This document shows positions 9,397 to 17,342 of a stretch of DNA of 37,220 nt, piece by piece (position 1 is the first letter of the stretch; every line of letters begins with the position of its first letter). A program made the translations under genes and the position numbers. The notes under the pieces were generated by a model. The model searched no databases. It was not told where the DNA came from and saw only the letters and a list, made by a program, of their open reading frames with translations. The DNA comes from Persephonella sp. (GTDB lineage: Bacteria; Aquificota; Aquificia; Aquificales; Hydrogenothermaceae): assembly GCA_027084095.1 (NCBI GenBank), contig JALWLQ010000166.1:1-37220 (forward strand), given 5' to 3'.

Positions 9397-10605
9397 TTGA
9401 TAGACAAAGATTTTACACCTGTAGAAAAAAAAGCAACCCTTGGTCTTTCTGCAATATTTTCTCTGAGAATGCTTGGACTATTTCTGGTTTTACCTGTTTT
9501 AAGTATATATGCCCATGATTTTCCAGGAGCAACATCATTTCTTGTAGGACTTGCCATTGGTGCCTATGGATTAACTCAGGCTTTTTTCCAGATACCCTAT
9601 GGACTTTTAAGTGATAAAATTGGAAGAATTCCTATTCTTTTATTCTCTACAATAATATTTGTTTTTGGTAGCCTTCTATCAGCTTATGCTTCACTGCAGG
9701 AGAATATATACCTTCTTATAGCAGGTAGATTTTTACAGGGTATGGGAGCTGTTTCTTCAGTTGTTATAGCCCTTATTGCTGACCTTACCCGTGAAGAAAT
9801 CAGAACACGGGCAATGGCAACAATAGGGGCTTCCATAGGAATGGCTTTTGCCTTTGGTATGGTTCTGGGGCCCTGGATAGCTGCTCATTTTGGACTTGCC
9901 GGTGTATTTGGTTTTACAGCACTTTTAGCTTTGATTTCTATTCCTTATATAGTCTGGGGATTACCAAAACCAAAAGTAATAGTTCACCATGAAGATGCAG
10001 AGTTTACAGGTTCGTATCTGGGAACTGTTTTAAAAGATAAAAACCTGCTTAAAATGGATTTTGGGATGTTTGTTCTCCATATGGGTCTTACAGCTGTTTT
10101 CACATCTGCCCCACTGATACTAAAACAATTCATGGATGTAGGAGATTTATGGAAAGTTTATCTTGTTATGTTTCTTGTTGGTCTAACCTTAATGGTTCCC
10201 TCAACTATCATTGCTGAAAAAAAAGGTCTAATAAAAGAGGTGAAAATAGTTGCCATCCTCATCCTTATTTTCTCTTTTGGTCTTTTTATGGAGTTTGAAA
10301 ACCAGTTTGTCCCTGCAATAATAGCTATTATTGTTTACTTTACAGGATTTATGATGCTGGAACCGATAATGCCTTCCCTTATGAGCAGATATGCAAAGCC
10401 ACAGGTGAAAGGAACTGCCTCCGGTGTTTTTAATACTGCCCAGTTTCTTGGTGCTTTTGTAGGTGGTGCTGCAGCTGGTTATCTACTCCAGTATGGACAT
10501 AAAGCAGTTTTTATATTCCTTGGAATAATCACTTTCCTATGGCTGGTGGCTGTATTGACCCTTGAAATGCCTGAAAGTGTAAAGGAAAAAAGAGTAAAGA
10601 AGTAA
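9397..10605 (+). CDS. Major facilitator superfamily transporter (DHA1, YajR-like)
   Basis: This is an inner-membrane transporter of 402 residues with about 12 transmembrane helices. Motif A (GLLSDKIGR) lies in the loop between helices 2 and 3, and the motif C-like segment GMVLGPWIAAHFG is in helix 5. It resembles the drug:H+ antiporter-1/YajR branch but lacks YajR's extra C-terminal cytosolic domain. It does not have the nitrate signature of NarK/NrtP, so I do not assign it to nitrate uptake despite the neighbouring denitrification genes. The substrate is unknown. The TTG start at 9397 follows AGAGGT (9384-9389) at good spacing. It is a single-gene unit. Confidence 0.85.
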   Translation: MIDKDFTPVEKKATLGLSAIFSLRMLGLFLVLPVLSIYAHDFPGATSFLVGLAIGAYGLTQAFFQIPYGLLSDKIGRIPILLFSTIIFVFGSLLSAYASLQENIYLLIAGRFLQGMGAVSSVVIALIADLTREEIRTRAMATIGASIGMAFAFGMVLGPWIAAHFGLAGVFGFTALLALISIPYIVWGLPKPKVIVHHEDAEFTGSYLGTVLKDKNLLKMDFGMFVLHMGLTAVFTSAPLILKQFMDVGDLWKVYLVMFLVGLTLMVPSTIIAEKKGLIKEVKIVAILILIFSFGLFMEFENQFVPAIIAIIVYFTGFMMLEPIMPSLMSRYAKPQVKGTASGVFNTAQFLGAFVGGAAAGYLLQYGHKAVFIFLGIITFLWLVAVLTLEMPESVKEKRVKK

Positions 10606-10657
10606 AAGTTGCTTTTTTATAACTTAATCTTATATTAATAAGGGGGAGGTAGTTGGT

Positions 10658-10825
10658 ATGGATTGGCCAAACATTACAAATGTTTTAAAAATAAAGCCTG
10701 TAACAGATGAAAAATCCCAGAAAAGATTATGGACTGTATACAAAAAGTCTAAAAAGAAAAGAAACAAACAAAAAAAGGAAAAGCCTTCCAATGAAGGCAA
10801 CCATCGTATAGATATATACGCTTAA
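10658..10825 (+). CDS. Small basic protein, 55 residues, unknown function
   Basis: This short gene begins with ATG 10658 seven bases after an excellent ribosome binding site, GGGGGAGGT (10642-10650). The product begins MDWPNITNVLKIKPV. It has a very Lys-rich middle (about residues 29-42, with KKSKKKRNKQKK) and ends GNHRIDIYA. No transmembrane helix is present. The basic centre could bind nucleic acid or a membrane surface, but I recognise no family. A possible promoter (TTGCTT at 10609, TATATT at 10631) precedes it. It sits between an MFS gene and a gene on the opposite strand, so context does not help. Confidence 0.6.
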   Translation: MDWPNITNVLKIKPVTDEKSQKRLWTVYKKSKKKRNKQKKEKPSNEGNHRIDIYA

Positions 10826-10855
10826 TATAATTTTTGCTGGAACAGATTTATATAT

Positions 10856-11341
10856 TTAATCATCTTCCTCCTCATGATGTTTTTCTGGATTTACAGGCAT
10901 TTTTTCCATTAAAGGTTTAACACCAACTCCGTATTCGTAAACCAGTTTTCCACCTATTCTGCCTTGATACCCTACTAATCCAATTCCAATAAGGGCTAAA
11001 ATTAGATAAACAACAAATAGTTTCATATTTTCCTTTAGATAGAGAAAGACCCTAAATACTCCAAGGGCTGTAAATATCCAGGGAAGGAACTTTCCCAGCT
11101 CTTCATGGGTTTCAAAAATATCTTCTATACTTGTTCCTTCCACAAAATGTTCCACTACTTCCTCGGCAGCTTCTCCAGAAAACATAGCTCCCCATACAGA
11201 TAGTACTCCAACTATAAAAGTCCAGAAACCGGCATGCCTTAAAGTTTCCTTTTTCAAAGCAAATCCCACGAAATCAAACAATACACCAACAATAGTTAAT
11301 GCTATTGCAAAATGTACTATAGGAGCATGCAATTCAGCCAT
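10856..11341 (-). CDS. DUF2231-type membrane protein
   Basis: This 161-residue protein has four predicted transmembrane helices and the DUF2231 start signature MAELHAPIVHFAIAL, with His5 and His10. Members often sit beside respiratory cytochromes and their conserved histidines have been suggested to bind heme, but no function is proven. The C-terminus is an unusual hydrophilic tail ending HHEEEDD, a possible metal-binding tag. AGGGGAC gives a good ribosome binding site before ATG 11341. It is transcribed away from the nor genes and shares with them the intergenic region 11342-11558. Confidence 0.75.
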   Translation of the reverse strand: MAELHAPIVHFAIALTIVGVLFDFVGFALKKETLRHAGFWTFIVGVLSVWGAMFSGEAAEEVVEHFVEGTSIEDIFETHEELGKFLPWIFTALGVFRVFLYLKENMKLFVVYLILALIGIGLVGYQGRIGGKLVYEYGVGVKPLMEKMPVNPEKHHEEEDD

Positions 11342-11440
11342 TTTAGTCCCCTTGATTAAAATTTAATAAAGACTATAATTTAATATCTATTATGTCAATG
11401 ATATTTTGTATATCTTCTATAGTCTAATTTTCAGGTAGAT

Positions 11441-11457
11441 AGTATATTTTCTATACT
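11441..11457. repeat. Short inverted repeat in the DUF2231/nor intergenic region
   Basis: AGTATA-N5-TATACT is a perfect 6 bp inverted repeat between the divergent DUF2231 and nor units. It could be an operator, but it is AT-rich and may be chance. The rest of 11342-11558 is AT-rich; apart from this repeat and the FNR-type box with its -10 I see nothing else in it. Confidence 0.25.
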
Positions 11458-11475
11458 CTCAATAAAATATTATAC

Positions 11476-11489
11476 TTGATTCAGGTCAA
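11476..11489 (+). promoter_or_regulatory. FNR/NNR-type regulator box of the nor operon
   Basis: TTGAT-TCAG-GTCAA is a near-perfect Crp/Fnr-family palindrome of the FNR/DNR/NnrR type. A -10-like hexamer TTTAAT (11510-11515) is centred 30 bp downstream, the same distance found at the three other boxes in this window. That spacing resembles class II activation close to -41.5. The first downstream gene starts at 11559. Confidence 0.82.
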
Positions 11490-11558
11490 TGCAATCTTTA
11501 TTTATCCCTTTTAATTTAAGACAAAAAAGTATGAAATATCTTAGAATGAGGAAATTGA

Positions 11559-11681
11559 TTGAAAGAATGGACTTCAAAACAATGGGCTATAGTAATATCG
11601 CTGGTTATTTTCCTTGCAGTTTCTTTTCTCGCACTGGCAGGGCCTTGTGTAATTGCGATTATCAGGATGATAGGAGGATAA
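11559..11681 (+). CDS. Small single-helix membrane protein preceding norZ (40 residues)
   Basis: This reading frame starts at TTG 11559, seven bases after GAGG (11548-11551), and ends at TAA 11681. The product begins MKEWTSKQWAIVIS and has one hydrophobic helix (about 9-27, containing LVIFLAVSFLALAGP), then CVIAIIRMIGG. The amphipathic start, clean helix and positive end look like a genuine small membrane subunit, comparable in form to the tiny accessory subunits of heme-copper oxidases such as CcoQ, though I see no sequence identity. It is the first gene after the FNR-type promoter and shares the transcript with norZ. An overlapping 66-residue frame in another phase lacks protein-like character. 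Confidence 0.6.
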   Translation: MKEWTSKQWAIVISLVIFLAVSFLALAGPCVIAIIRMIGG

Positions 11682-11691
11682 ATTTCTAATC

Positions 11692-12102
11692 ATGATGGAA
11701 GTTGGTTCATGGCTGTGGAAATTGTCATATATGATACACGTAGTTTCCAATGCAGGTTTCTTCGGTATGGCTTTGGTATTCATGATAGGAGATGAAGAAA
11801 TACTTAAAGAAAATATTGTTAAAAGATATCTTAAAATTGCCTTTATCTTCGTTTTACTCACAGGAACAACAGGAATATTGCTTCTATCTATACTGACAAT
11901 GACCGGAATGGATGACCTCACTTCAAATCCAATGGGTCAGAGTGCTCTTGTAATGATTTTAGGATATGTAGTCGTTTTGTTTATTATCTCATTAGCATTG
12001 ATATACAAAGGAGGTGAAGCCCGAGTATATAAAAAACTTTTTGGAATTATGTTTTTTAGTTATTTAGTTGTGTATTTAATAAGAGTTTATTTAACTACAT
12101 AG
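11692..12102 (+). CDS. Four-helix membrane protein of the nor operon, unknown function
   Basis: This 136-residue protein has four predicted transmembrane helices and no soluble domain. A histidine in the first helix (LSYMIHVVSNAGFFG) lies where DUF2269/CopD-like proteins carry conserved histidines, but I cannot assign the family. It begins ATGATG. GGAGG lies 14 bases before the first ATG, a longer gap than usual, and no alternative in-frame start exists between the preceding stop and 11692. norZ follows after 13 bases behind AGGAGG. Its place between the NNR-type promoter and norZ suggests an assembly, electron-transfer or membrane partner of the NO reductase. Confidence 0.7.
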   Translation: MMEVGSWLWKLSYMIHVVSNAGFFGMALVFMIGDEEILKENIVKRYLKIAFIFVLLTGTTGILLLSILTMTGMDDLTSNPMGQSALVMILGYVVVLFIISLALIYKGGEARVYKKLFGIMFFSYLVVYLIRVYLTT

Positions 12103-12115
12103 GAGGGTTTAGGAG

Positions 12116-14419
12116 ATGAGCAACCTAACAGATGCAGCTTCTAAGAAGTGGTTCCTGATTTTCGTTCTATCCACTATAGCTGCTGTGGGTATTTTTCTGT
12201 ATCTCACAGTTGACCAGATTAAAAATGTTCCACCTATTCCTAAAGAGGTGAAGGGTACCCAGACACTCTATACTTACGATGACATTGTTCAGGGTAAGGC
12301 ATACTTCCAGAAATACGTTATTATGAACCATGGAACTCTTCTTGGTAACGGTGCATACATGGGTCCCGATTACACAGCATGGATACTTCACGAAAAGATA
12401 GTCAATCTTCAAAACATCTACGCACAGGAAAAGTTTGGAAAGGACTATAACAGTCTTTCCAAAGAGGAAAAAGCACAGATTGATTACCTGGTGACAGAAG
12501 ATGTACGTCAGAAATCAATATTAAAAGAGGGTGTTACTCAAATCACTCCCCAACACGAAAAAGCATATCAGGCTGCAAAGAAAAAACTGGTAGAGTTTCT
12601 GGTAAAAGGAAACCCAAATTATGCATGGGTTGGAGGAATTATCAAACCTGAAGAGGCTGATAAAATTGCTGATTTCGTAGACTGGACTACACTTGTTGCT
12701 GTAACACCAAGACCCGGAATGGAGCCAAAGGAAGATGTATCTGTGATTAAATCCCTGGGAGATTCTCTAAATGTTTACAAAGCACTGAATATGCACCCTA
12801 CTTATACTAATAACTGGCCTCCTGAACCTGCAATAGGACTTGATGTTGGATACTCTTCTTTATTCTGGTCTTTAGTAGCATTCATGGCGTGTTGGGCATT
12901 AACAATCGTTGTAATGTGGGCTTTCTACGATTACTTCCTGAAGTTTGATACAGAAAAAGAATACTCTGAAGCTCTCAAAATAACAAAACTCACCCCAATG
13001 CAACAAAAAGTTATCAAATACGTTCCTCTTGTTCCATTATTCTTTGTGCTTCAAACATTAATGGGTGGTTATATGGCTCACCTATTTGCAGACCCAAGCC
13101 ATAACTGGATTATACCTCAATCTCTCTTCCCATTTAACGTAGCAAGGGAGTTCCACCTTAACCTTGCTGTCCTATGGATTGCAATTGGATGGCTCGCTGG
13201 TGGATTATTTGTAGCACCTCTTGCATCTGGAGGAAAGGATTTCAAATTCCCTATAGCAGTAGATATTCTCTGGGTAGCTCTGCTTATTGTTGGTGGTGGT
13301 GGTCTGATAGGTCTTTGGCTTGGTGCCCTTGGAAAACTTCCAGGTGAATTATGGTTCTGGCTCGGTTCTGAAGGTAGAGAGTATATTGAATTGGGTAGAG
13401 TATGGGATATTGGTCTTGTTGTAGGTCTGGTTCTATGGTTTACCATAGTCTTCTTTACCGTAAGACAGGCTGAAAAAGTCACTCCACCACTTCAAATGAT
13501 GATATGGTCTGCATTTGCCATTGCTGTTCTGTATATGGCTGGAATGGCACCTCTTCACAAAATAATGCCAAACTTTACAATTGATGATTACTTTAGATGG
13601 TGGGTTGTTCACCTCTGGGTTGAAAATACATTTGAGTTATTTGCAGCTGGAACTCTGGCATTCCTGACAGTTGCACTGGGACTTGTAAGTGCAAGATTTG
13701 CAACAATTATGATGTTCTTCGAAGCATTCCTGATTGTTGCTGCAGGAACAATAGGAACTGGTCACCACTACTTCTGGATGGGTGAAAATGAATACTGGAT
13801 TGCATGGGGTGGTGTTCTATCATCTCTTGAACCATTACCACTGGTTATCCTGATGATTGAAGCTACAAAAGAGTATCTCCATATCAAGAAAAAAGGAGAA
13901 GCATTCCCATTTAGAATGGCATTCCTCTGGCTTGCAGGTTCAGCATTCCTTAACTGGCTTGGTGCTGGTTTCTACGGAATGTTAATCAACCTGCCAATTG
14001 TTAACTACTATGAACACGGAACATACTTTGGAATGGCTCATGGTCACGTGGCACTCCTTGGTGCATTTGGATATATCTCAATAGCATTCCTGTATCTTAT
14101 TGCCAGAGCAAATGCACTGGCTAAAGGTCTCCACTGGGATGAAAAAGTTTCAAATCTGGCGTTCTGGCTTACAACAGCTGGAATATTCATCTTTGCATTC
14201 CCTGTGCTTGTAATTGGTGAAAAACAAATGGAGTGGGCATATAACTATGGATACTGGGTAGCAAGAACAAGAGAAGTTCTTGAAGGAATGGGCTTCTGGT
14301 TATGGATAAGACTGATACCTGACCTTCTAATCATAGCTGGTGCTGTTTTAATCCTGGTAGACCTGATTTATAAACTATATCTGTCAAGAAAAGAGGCTCC
14401 TGCTACTGCAACAGCATAA
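12116..14419 (+). CDS. norZ: Quinol-dependent nitric oxide reductase (qNOR)
   Basis: This 767-residue protein reduces 2 NO to N2O with quinol at the inner membrane. It has the qNOR layout: a first helix, a periplasmic cytochrome c-like domain without a CxxCH heme site (about 35-240, with GNGAYMGPDYT), then the 12-helix NorB core. Metal ligands are visible: FeB His499, His550 and His551 with Glu503 (HLWVEN, GTGHHYFW), His642 and His644 (MAHGHVALLG) for hemes b3 and b, and His347 for heme b. Glu507 is also present. The usual HLWVEG-VWE is HLWVEN-TFE here, a small departure. It is preceded by two small membrane proteins and ends at a strong terminator; the FNR-type box at 11476 probably drives it. 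Confidence 0.93.
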   Translation: MSNLTDAASKKWFLIFVLSTIAAVGIFLYLTVDQIKNVPPIPKEVKGTQTLYTYDDIVQGKAYFQKYVIMNHGTLLGNGAYMGPDYTAWILHEKIVNLQNIYAQEKFGKDYNSLSKEEKAQIDYLVTEDVRQKSILKEGVTQITPQHEKAYQAAKKKLVEFLVKGNPNYAWVGGIIKPEEADKIADFVDWTTLVAVTPRPGMEPKEDVSVIKSLGDSLNVYKALNMHPTYTNNWPPEPAIGLDVGYSSLFWSLVAFMACWALTIVVMWAFYDYFLKFDTEKEYSEALKITKLTPMQQKVIKYVPLVPLFFVLQTLMGGYMAHLFADPSHNWIIPQSLFPFNVAREFHLNLAVLWIAIGWLAGGLFVAPLASGGKDFKFPIAVDILWVALLIVGGGGLIGLWLGALGKLPGELWFWLGSEGREYIELGRVWDIGLVVGLVLWFTIVFFTVRQAEKVTPPLQMMIWSAFAIAVLYMAGMAPLHKIMPNFTIDDYFRWWVVHLWVENTFELFAAGTLAFLTVALGLVSARFATIMMFFEAFLIVAAGTIGTGHHYFWMGENEYWIAWGGVLSSLEPLPLVILMIEATKEYLHIKKKGEAFPFRMAFLWLAGSAFLNWLGAGFYGMLINLPIVNYYEHGTYFGMAHGHVALLGAFGYISIAFLYLIARANALAKGLHWDEKVSNLAFWLTTAGIFIFAFPVLVIGEKQMEWAYNYGYWVARTREVLEGMGFWLWIRLIPDLLIIAGAVLILVDLIYKLYLSRKEAPATATA

Positions 14420-14447
14420 AAAAAAGCCCCCGAAAGGGGGCTTTTTT
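14420..14447. terminator. Strong bidirectional terminator between norZ and nirDL
   Basis: AAAAAAGCCCCC / GGGGGCTTTTTT form a 12 bp stem with loop GAAA, flanked by A-runs on one side and T-runs on the other. It can end the norZ transcript (+) and the nir transcript (-), whose last gene stops at 14504. Confidence 0.92.
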
Positions 14448-14503
14448 TATTTAAAACCAATTCAAAGACAAAAGATAAATTAAAAATTCTTTACCTGTTT
14501 GAC

Positions 14504-15520
14504 TTAAGTGAAATGGTTATTTTCCCACCTGTAAAACTCATCTGAAAAATACTTAATTCTTTTTTTCTTGAATTCTGTAGTTGAGTAGAGGATTAGATAG
14601 TCCTGTATTCCTTCTTCCTGGGCAATATCTTTAACAAATTTCTCCAGTTCTTCTTTTGTCTGGGCATGTATCATGGAAAAAAGAGGATATCTCCAGTGTT
14701 CATTGGTTGTTCTCTTATAGCAATGGGTTACAGCTTTGTAAGATGCCAGTTTATACCCAAGTTCATCTATTTTTTCCTCTGGGATATTCCATACAGTCAT
14801 TCCATTAGCTTTAAAACCTACTTTTCTGTGATAAAGGATTGCTGCAAATCTTCTCATAAGTCCTGCTTTCAGATATAAATTCAGTTTTTCCAGTAGATAA
14901 TCGTGGGTTATCCCCAATTGTCTGGCATATTCTCCAAATGGATTTTCTACAAGGGGGATATCTTCCTGAGATATCTTTATAATTTCTTTATCTTCTTCTT
15001 GGAGTTGATAATCAATTTTTGTTCTGGTTTTCTTTATTTTTTCTTTTTTCTTTGTTCCCTCTGTGTCCAGTTTAACTCCTATTTTATACAGTTTTTCAGT
15101 CCTTAAAATTGCATACTGTTTGATATTGTTTTTTTCAGCAATTAATTGAACAGTTTTTTCAAGTCCAAGACTACTGTCTGGTGGAACTGCTATGGTAAAC
15201 CACAGGTTAAATTCATGGGTTCTTTCGTAGTTGTGGCTTACTCCCGGATGGGAGTTAACAAACTGGGCAACTTTTTCAATATCATCTTCCACCTTGAAAG
15301 CCACAAGTGAACTATCATATCCAAGGGATTTTGTATCATAAATGGGAGAAATCTGCCTTATAATTTTTTCTTCTTTTAGATTTCTGACTATATCCAGATA
15401 TTCTGATTGTGAAATACCAATCTCAGATGCTAATTTTTCAAAAGGTCTTTCTACTATTGGAATTCCTTCCTGTAATTGAGAAATTACCTTTTTTTCAATC
15501 TCTGACAGTGTGGCTATCAT
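14504..15520 (-). CDS. nirDL: Siroheme decarboxylase, two AsnC-like modules fused (NirDL)
   Basis: This 338-residue protein contains two related halves (about 1-155 and 175-335). Each has an AsnC/Lrp-like winged helix and a RAM-type domain. Conserved stretches include HEFNLWFTI in the first half and TTNEHWRYPLFSMI in the second, whose histidines belong to the catalytic region described for NirDL/AhbAB. The enzyme removes two acetate carboxyls from siroheme to give 12,18-didecarboxysiroheme, the second step towards heme d1. Many proteobacteria use four separate proteins (NirD, L, G, H). Here one fused polypeptide appears to suffice, as in Hydrogenobacter. It overlaps nirE by four bases and is the last gene of the nir operon. 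Confidence 0.88.
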   Translation of the reverse strand: MIATLSEIEKKVISQLQEGIPIVERPFEKLASEIGISQSEYLDIVRNLKEEKIIRQISPIYDTKSLGYDSSLVAFKVEDDIEKVAQFVNSHPGVSHNYERTHEFNLWFTIAVPPDSSLGLEKTVQLIAEKNNIKQYAILRTEKLYKIGVKLDTEGTKKKEKIKKTRTKIDYQLQEEDKEIIKISQEDIPLVENPFGEYARQLGITHDYLLEKLNLYLKAGLMRRFAAILYHRKVGFKANGMTVWNIPEEKIDELGYKLASYKAVTHCYKRTTNEHWRYPLFSMIHAQTKEELEKFVKDIAQEEGIQDYLILYSTTEFKKKRIKYFSDEFYRWENNHFT

Positions 15521-16269
15521 ATCTCCACCTTTTTTAAGTTTTCTTCAAACCAGCTTATTTTGTCTTTTAGGTTAACCACTTCTCCAACAAGGAAAATAGC
15601 AGGTGGATAAACTTTCACCTTTCCTTCGGCCACTTCTTTTAATGTTGCTGTGATTTCTTTTTGTTCCTTGGTTGTACCTTTTTCTATAAAGATAACAGGC
15701 GTTTCAGGAGATCTTCCTGCTTCTATTAGATACTGGGCTATCTTTTCCCTATTTGCAACTCCCATCAGAAAGATAACAGTATCAATTTTTGATAAGGCAT
15801 CCCAGTTAATATCCGGAAACTGGCCTTTTGAGCCATGTCCTGTCACAACTGCAAAAGAAGAAGCAACTCCACGATGGGTAACAGGAACCCCTGCATATTC
15901 AGGGACAGAAATGGCAGAGGTTATTCCTGGAACTATTTCATAAGGAATTCCTTTTTCTTTTAGAAAAATAGCCTCTTCACCACCTCTACCAAATACAAAA
16001 GGGTCTCCACCTTTAAGACGAACAACAATATCATTTTTTGTAGCGAAGTCGTATATCAGAAAATTTATTTTATCCTGTTCCAAGATATGCTTCCCATCTT
16101 CTTTGCCTACATATATAAGCTCACAACCGGGTTTTGCATAAAACAGAATTTCTGGATTAACAAGTCTGTCGTAAAGTATCACATCTGCTTCTTTCAAAAC
16201 CCTTACAGCCTTTACCGTTAAAAGCTCCGGGTCTCCTGGTCCTGCTCCAACAATATAAACCTTACCCAT
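15517..16269 (-). CDS. nirE: Uroporphyrinogen-III C-methyltransferase
   Basis: This 250-residue SAM-dependent methyltransferase converts uroporphyrinogen III to precorrin-2, the first dedicated step to siroheme and heme d1. Family signatures are VGAGPGDPELLT at the N-terminus, LYDRLV, RLKGGDPFVFGRGGEE, YEIVPGITSA and GVPVTHRG. The length is that of a monofunctional CobA/NirE; there is no CysG dehydrogenase/ferrochelatase or uroporphyrinogen synthase domain. Placement between nirF and nirDL argues for the name nirE, although it may also supply siroheme or cobalamin. The ferrochelatase and dehydrogenase needed to make siroheme are not in this window. Confidence 0.92.
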   Translation of the reverse strand: MGKVYIVGAGPGDPELLTVKAVRVLKEADVILYDRLVNPEILFYAKPGCELIYVGKEDGKHILEQDKINFLIYDFATKNDIVVRLKGGDPFVFGRGGEEAIFLKEKGIPYEIVPGITSAISVPEYAGVPVTHRGVASSFAVVTGHGSKGQFPDINWDALSKIDTVIFLMGVANREKIAQYLIEAGRSPETPVIFIEKGTTKEQKEITATLKEVAEGKVKVYPPAIFLVGEVVNLKDKISWFEENLKKVEI

Positions 16270-16283
16270 GACAGTATCCCCCT

Positions 16284-17342
16284 TTATCTAACAATAAAAA
16301 TACCTGATGGATTTGGAACAGTAATTTCCTTCAGCTTTTTCCAGTTTTTTGTATCAAAGATTTTTACAGAGTTATCAAAATATGAGGATACATATAGTTT
16401 TTTACCCTCTTTTGAAAATCTAACATGCATTACCCTTTTACCTGCTGGAAAGGTTTTGATAACTTGTAGTTTTTTCAGGTCTATAATAGATAATAAATTG
16501 TCTTTATCTCCGCTGTAATTAACAACTGCTATTTTCTTATCAGGGGATACTGATATAAAAACAGGTAAACCTGCAAGGTCTATATGGTCAATAACAGCCA
16601 TTTTATTTATATCAACAACATAAGCCATTTTTTCTCCAACTGCCGGGATAAGTGCTACATTGCCAGCAACACCCCACATTCCAAAGTGAGGGATTTTAAA
16701 GACAATTTCCTGTTTGTTTTTAGAAAGGAATTTTGCTTTTTTGTATACAAATTTATCTAAATCCAGAATTCCAACACCTCTTTCTTTGAAAAAGCCTACT
16801 ATATACCTGTTTTTATCAATCAAAGCATCAAAGGGCATTTTACCTGCATTTTCAACTTTGTATACCCTTTGAAAATCTTTTTTTGCATCAAGCACCCATA
16901 TTTCATCTTTATCCATAAGGGCAAATGTGAGAAGGTTTTTGTATGGTTTTATTCCTACATTTCTTGAGCCTGTCTGGATTTCCTTATAGATATCAAGGTC
17001 TTTTGTGAGAATGGTTACTTTCTTTGGGTCATAATGGGCAATTGCTATATATTTATCAATAAATGTAAATCCTATTCCACTGTTTCCTGGTTTTATTTTT
17101 TTAAGTAATTTGTCGTTTCTGTTATCTATTTTTGAAAAATATCCATTTCTGGCTATGCAATAGCTGTAATCCCCGTCAGTTTTTACTATTGCATGGTTTA
17201 GATTTCCAAGGTCGTGGATTTCTCCAACAAGTTTGTCATTTTCAATCACTGCAAGGGAACCTCTTTCCCTTTCCACAACATAAAGTTTTTCAGCAAGAGA
17301 AATATTAACCAGTATAAGCAGTAGAAGCAGTGCTTTTCTCAT
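16284..17342 (-). CDS. nirF: Heme d1 biosynthesis protein NirF
   Basis: This 352-residue protein has a Sec signal peptide (MRKALLLLLILVNISLA, cleavage likely before EKLYVV) and an eight-bladed d1-type propeller. It has no cytochrome c motif, which is the NirF layout. NirF acts in the periplasm on a heme d1 precursor late in the pathway. I place the start at ATG 17342, preceded by GGAGAGGG. The frame is open further upstream to 17462, but those codons lie inside nirJ and would bury the signal peptide. The gene overlaps the end of nirJ by 38 bases, so translation is probably coupled. Confidence 0.88.
   Translation of the reverse strand: MRKALLLLLILVNISLAEKLYVVERERGSLAVIENDKLVGEIHDLGNLNHAIVKTDGDYSYCIARNGYFSKIDNRNDKLLKKIKPGNSGIGFTFIDKYIAIAHYDPKKVTILTKDLDIYKEIQTGSRNVGIKPYKNLLTFALMDKDEIWVLDAKKDFQRVYKVENAGKMPFDALIDKNRYIVGFFKERGVGILDLDKFVYKKAKFLSKNKQEIVFKIPHFGMWGVAGNVALIPAVGEKMAYVVDINKMAVIDHIDLAGLPVFISVSPDKKIAVVNYSGDKDNLLSIIDLKKLQVIKTFPAGKRVMHVRFSKEGKKLYVSSYFDNSVKIFDTKNWKKLKEITVPNPSGIFIVR

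Noticed and set aside
9397-10605. Considered assigning the MFS protein to nitrate/nitrite transport because of the neighbouring denitrification genes.
   Set aside because: The NarK/NrtP nitrate signatures are absent, the motifs fit the drug-antiporter-like DHA1 branch, and no FNR-type box precedes it.
11489-11689. A 66-residue plus-strand frame upstream of norZ.
   Set aside because: It has mixed, non-protein-like composition and overlaps the 40-residue frame in another phase, which has a clear transmembrane helix and a ribosome binding site.
14499-14512. TTGAC-TTAA-GTGAA, one mismatch from the FNR-type box.
   Set aside because: It overlaps the 3' end of nirDL, with no downstream gene to control and no -10 at the 30 bp spacing.
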